NCBI RefSeq assembly: GCF_051960575.1
Contig: NZ_JBQCEE010000177.1
Span: 1-14,046 of the forward strand
Length of the DNA: 14,046 bases
Source: JBQCEE01 sp051960575
Lineage (GTDB): Bacteria; Actinomycetota; Actinomycetes; Mycobacteriales; Jatrophihabitantaceae
Direction: 5' to 3'
The notes below the pieces were generated by a model. It did not search any database. It was not told the origin of the DNA and was given only the letters and a program-made list of their open reading frames with translations. Shown one piece after another: positions 12,830-14,046 of the stretch (the stretch's first letter is position 1; every line of letters begins with the position of its first letter). The translations under genes and the position numbers were made by a program.

Positions 12830-12958
12830 GGACACACTCCGGGGGATCGGGATGCTCGCGCCGGGTGTGGGGGACCGCGGCGCGACCTCGACCCAACATC
12901 GAGCAGCAGCGGCGGTTGCGTTGTCGGGTGATCGGGCACCGTTGTCGGCACCTGCTCC

Positions 12959-12964
12959 TAGGGT
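12959..12964 (+). promoter_or_regulatory. -10 element (TAGGGT) of a leaderless promoter for the DinB-family gene
   Basis: TAGGGT fits TANNNT and ends 8 bases before the ATG at 12973, the same spacing as at ychF. No Shine-Dalgarno sequence is present in the gap. The region 12830-12958 is the divergent interval shared with the secreted-protein gene. Confidence 0.5.
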
Positions 12965-12972
12965 CACGCGTC

Positions 12973-13512
12973 ATGACGACGATCGATGACCAGGGCCGGC
13001 CCGAACCGCCCGTGGCGGCCGACGAGGTGGCCGCCGTGCTGGGGTTCCTCGACTACCAGCGCGCGACCCTCGAGTGGAAGACCCGAGGGCTGGACGCGGC
13101 CGGGTTCACCACCCGGACAGCGGCCTCGAGCATGACCCTCGGCGGCCTGCTCAAGCACATGGCGCTGGTCGAGGACTCGTGGTTCTCGGAGGACCTCTGG
13201 GGGCGCCCGGCGGTCGCGCCGTGGGACGCCGTCGACTGGTCGGCGGATCGCGACTGGGAGTGGCACAGCGCCGCGGGGGACACGCCGGACGAGCTCCGCG
13301 CCCTGTGGCGGGCGTCGGTCGAGCGGTCGCGTCAGGCGGTCGCCGAGGCGTTGGCGGACGGTGGCCTCGACCGGCTCGCGGTCAAGGGGTGGTCGGACGG
13401 GAGGAAGCCCTCGCTGCGCTGGATCGTCCTGCACATGATCGAGGAGTACGCCCGGCACAACGGCCACGCCGACCTGCTGCGCGAGGTCGTCGACGGCGAG
13501 ACGGGGGAGTGA
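12973..13512 (+). CDS. DinB/DUF664-family protein (putative metal-dependent, thiol-transferase-like fold)
   Basis: This 179-residue protein forms the four-helix bundle of the DinB/YfiT superfamily. The DUF664 pattern is seen in VLGFLDYQRATLEWKTRGLD, then MTLGGLLKHMALVEDSWF (possible metal ligand His62) and VLHMIEEYARHNGHADLLRE near the C-terminus, whose histidines complete a likely three-His metal site. Members of this superfamily include mycothiol- and bacillithiol-dependent enzymes, which suits an actinobacterium, but the DUF664 branch has no fixed function. The ATG start fits a leaderless promoter. It runs convergent with the hydrolase gene, only 6 bases apart (GGCGCC). The family call is firm; the reaction is unknown. 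Confidence 0.88.
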   Translation: MTTIDDQGRPEPPVAADEVAAVLGFLDYQRATLEWKTRGLDAAGFTTRTAASSMTLGGLLKHMALVEDSWFSEDLWGRPAVAPWDAVDWSADRDWEWHSAAGDTPDELRALWRASVERSRQAVAEALADGGLDRLAVKGWSDGRKPSLRWIVLHMIEEYARHNGHADLLREVVDGETGE

Positions 13513-13518
13513 GGCGCC

Positions 13519-14046
13519 TCAGGCGGTGAGGCGGCGGTCGACCCAGTCGACGATCTCGTCGAGCACCTGCTCACGCTCGGGCTCGTTGTGGGCCTCGTGG
13601 TAGAGCCCGTCCCAGATGCGCACGGTGACGTCGGCCCGTGTCGCCTGCTCGGCGAGCCACCGCGTGGCGGCGACCGGCACGAGCCGGTCGTCGGTGCCGT
13701 GCACGAGGTACAGCGGGAGTGTCAGGCGCTGCACTCGGGGGCCGAGCGCCTGCACGGTGCGCAGCATCTCGGCGCCGGTCCGCGCCCGGATCTTGATCAT
13801 GCTGTTGAGCGGGTCGGTGGTGTAGTCGCGCACGACCTCGGGGTCGCGGCTGACCGCGGCCGCCTCGAGCTGCACGACGCCGAGGTTCGGCGCGAGCCGC
13901 GACAGCAGACCGGCCGCGCGCACCTGCACCGGCGAGGCGGCGCTCAGGTCGACGGCGGGCGCGCTGATGACCGCCCCGGCCAGCGGCACGGTGTCGCCGG
14001 TGAGGTACTGCAGCGCGATGAGGCCGCCCAGGCTGTGGCCGTACAC
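13519..14046 (-). CDS. Alpha/beta hydrolase, monoacylglycerol-lipase-like (partial, N-terminus outside window)
   Basis: The 175 residues visible start inside the nucleophile elbow, VYGHSLGG, with the catalytic Ser near the window edge. The acid is in VHGTDDRLVP and the histidine in the WDGLYHEAHNEPE tract, which completes a Ser-Asp-His triad. The order and spacing, including LPLYLVHGTDDRLVP and the C-terminal LDEIVDWVDRRL, match serine aminopeptidase S33 (Hydrolase_4) and monoacylglycerol lipase proteins, which cleave fatty-acid esters. The first codon at the window edge is a valine inside the protein, not the true start; about 100 residues are missing. It ends 6 bases from the convergent DinB-family gene. 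Confidence 0.9.
   Translation of the reverse strand: MYGHSLGGLIALQYLTGDTVPLAGAVISAPAVDLSAASPVQVRAAGLLSRLAPNLGVVQLEAAAVSRDPEVVRDYTTDPLNSMIKIRARTGAEMLRTVQALGPRVQRLTLPLYLVHGTDDRLVPVAATRWLAEQATRADVTVRIWDGLYHEAHNEPEREQVLDEIVDWVDRRLTA

Noticed and set aside
1..14046. tRNA, rRNA, riboswitch or insertion-sequence signatures
   Set aside because: I looked for tRNA-like arms near the att repeats, transposase-like ORFs with terminal inverted repeats, and riboswitch-like leaders, and found none I can support.

Overview
The window comes from a high-GC actinobacterium. GTG starts are common, four or more genes have a TANNNT -10 element only 6-8 bases before the start codon (leaderless-type promoters), and a SigE-family ECF sigma factor sits with a CU044_5270-type membrane partner. 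I cannot name the genus.

Layout. (1) 68-1141: ychF, a translation-associated P-loop ATPase. (2) About 1123-3766: a 2.6-kb segment bounded by an exact 18-bp direct repeat. The left copy is the last 18 bases of ychF before the final A of its stop codon. The right copy lies just before a strong hairpin that looks like the native ychF terminator. Inside are two divergent lipoprotein genes around a dyad, a small zinc-ribbon gene overlapping a one-membrane-segment gene, integrase-arm-like tandem repeats (CGGGTACACA twice) and a terminator-like hairpin, but no integrase. I read it as a small integrated element or the remnant of one, inserted at the 3' end of ychF. (3) 4007-7402, minus strand: a glycosylation cluster with a GtrA-like flippase, a GT2 transferase, a DPM1/GtrB-like polyprenyl-phosphate glycosyltransferase and an NAD-dependent epimerase. 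(4) 7565-9811, plus strand: a large divergent GT-C/YfhO-like membrane protein. Regions 3 and 4 together hold the three parts of a three-component glycan modification system: lipid-linked sugar synthesis, flipping, and transfer outside the membrane. (5) 9821-11349, minus: the sigma factor and its overlapping membrane partner, with a hairpin next to the sigma ribosome binding site. (6) 11696-12829, minus: a secreted, histidine-rich protein of unknown function followed by a perfect 13-bp terminator stem. (7) 12973-13512, plus: a DinB/DUF664 protein. (8) 13519 to the window end, minus: a partial alpha/beta hydrolase.

The most interesting points are the element at the 3' end of ychF, with its unusual junctions and missing integrase; the substitution of the P-loop glycine in YchF; and the three-component glycosylation locus.
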